A stretch of DNA of 21,260 bases from an uncultured Methylobacillus sp. (lineage in GTDB: Bacteria > Pseudomonadota > Gammaproteobacteria > Burkholderiales > Methylophilaceae), in NCBI GenBank assembly GCA_946481235.1, contig CAMLME010000010.1, positions 1 to 21,260 of the forward strand, read 5' to 3'. Below are positions 21,088 through 21,260 of the stretch, in pieces (position 1 is the first letter of the stretch; every line of letters starts with the position of its first letter). The position numbers and the translations under genes were made by a program. The notes beneath the pieces are model-generated. The model was given only the letters and a program-made list of their open reading frames with translations, did no database searches and was not told the origin of the DNA.

Positions 21088-21260
21088 TTACTTCTGCTCC
21101 TGATCCCAATGCGCATTCATTAGCCGCCCCTGCCGCTCGGGTGGGACGCGCTGAACGAAATTGCATTTCTGGCGGTGGATCGTCACGCCGCGATCGCGCG
21201 TCATGTAGGCCACAATCCTGTCACCGGGCTCCGGCATGCAGCATTTGGCAAAGTTGATCA
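21088..21260 (-). CDS. RelA/SpoT-family (p)ppGpp synthetase/hydrolase, C-terminal end only
   Basis: The minus-strand frame enters from the right edge and gives 56 residues before TAA at 21090-21088. It contains FAKCCMPEPGDRIVAYMTRDRGVTIHRQKC, the double-Cys zinc-finger/RIS segment of long RelA/SpoT proteins (family consensus roughly AKCCxPxPGDxIVGYxTxGRGVxIHRxDC), followed by ERQGRLMNAHWDQEQK. In RelA and SpoT an ACT domain of about 75 residues normally follows this point; here the protein stops after 14 residues. The upstream hydrolase and synthetase domains lie outside the window, so it cannot be said which activity is present. It converges with the diguanylate cyclase with a 14-base gap. 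Confidence 0.83.
   Translation of the reverse strand, partial: INFAKCCMPEPGDRIVAYMTRDRGVTIHRQKCNFVQRVPPERQGRLMNAHWDQEQK

Noticed and set aside
19916..21166. 416-codon minus-strand open frame opposite the diguanylate cyclase
   Set aside because: It is antisense to a gene with intact CHASE and GGDEF motifs and has His/Arg/Gln-rich composition without any recognisable domain; typical shadow in GC-rich DNA. It also overlaps the real RelA/SpoT end in another frame.

Overview
The window looks like a chromosomal segment of a moderately GC-rich betaproteobacterium, plausibly of the Gallionellaceae/Nitrosomonadales type. That placement is inferred from protein flavour only; there is no rRNA or other marker gene. 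No tRNA, rRNA, CRISPR, transposase or phage gene was seen. Coding is dense, and the longest gap without a gene is about 240 bases (1407-1645).

Left part (1-2893). A zinc-ribbon protein with a Pro/Glu/Lys repeat tail runs off the left edge. Upstream of it on the minus strand lies a first pair of genes: a ribosome-hibernation-like HPF domain fused to a cold-shock domain, followed by a BCAM0308-family CPxC zinc protein. A small DUF3330-like zinc protein is divergent. Then come a leftward mddA-like membrane methyltransferase and a small two-helix membrane protein, closed by a hairpin terminator.

Central part (3032-14347). A tightly packed leftward run of eight genes reads nitroreductase, tandem-CBS protein, a second HPF-cold-shock protein, a second BCAM0308 protein, zinc alcohol dehydrogenase, a 33-codon small ORF, a Na,K-ATPase-like P-type ATPase, and an APH-like/P-loop kinase fusion. 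Upstream of it is a FixL/FixJ-like pair (PAS histidine kinase and LuxR-type response regulator, ATGA overlap). Divergent from the kinase is a rightward operon of DUF2934 protein, PAS protein and Hsp20, with a strong terminator. Gene content resembles, from memory, the low-oxygen-activated (lxa) locus of Burkholderia cenocepacia. My reading is a hypoxia/dormancy survival island: ribosome protection, proteostasis, redox and ion homeostasis under a nearby two-component system. A 14-bp motif (TACGTGCTYGCRCG) occurs in the same orientation upstream of both flanking operons and is a candidate operator.

Right part (14455-21260). A protein-L-isoaspartate methyltransferase with an apparent signal peptide is followed 10 bases later by an 817-residue membrane protein with a spermidine-synthase-like domain. 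After these come a TraB/GumN lipoprotein-like or secreted protein (leftward), an exported alpha/beta hydrolase (rightward), a CHASE-GGDEF diguanylate cyclase with an intact active site and I-site, and at the right edge the C-terminus of a RelA/SpoT-family protein that stops without the usual ACT domain.
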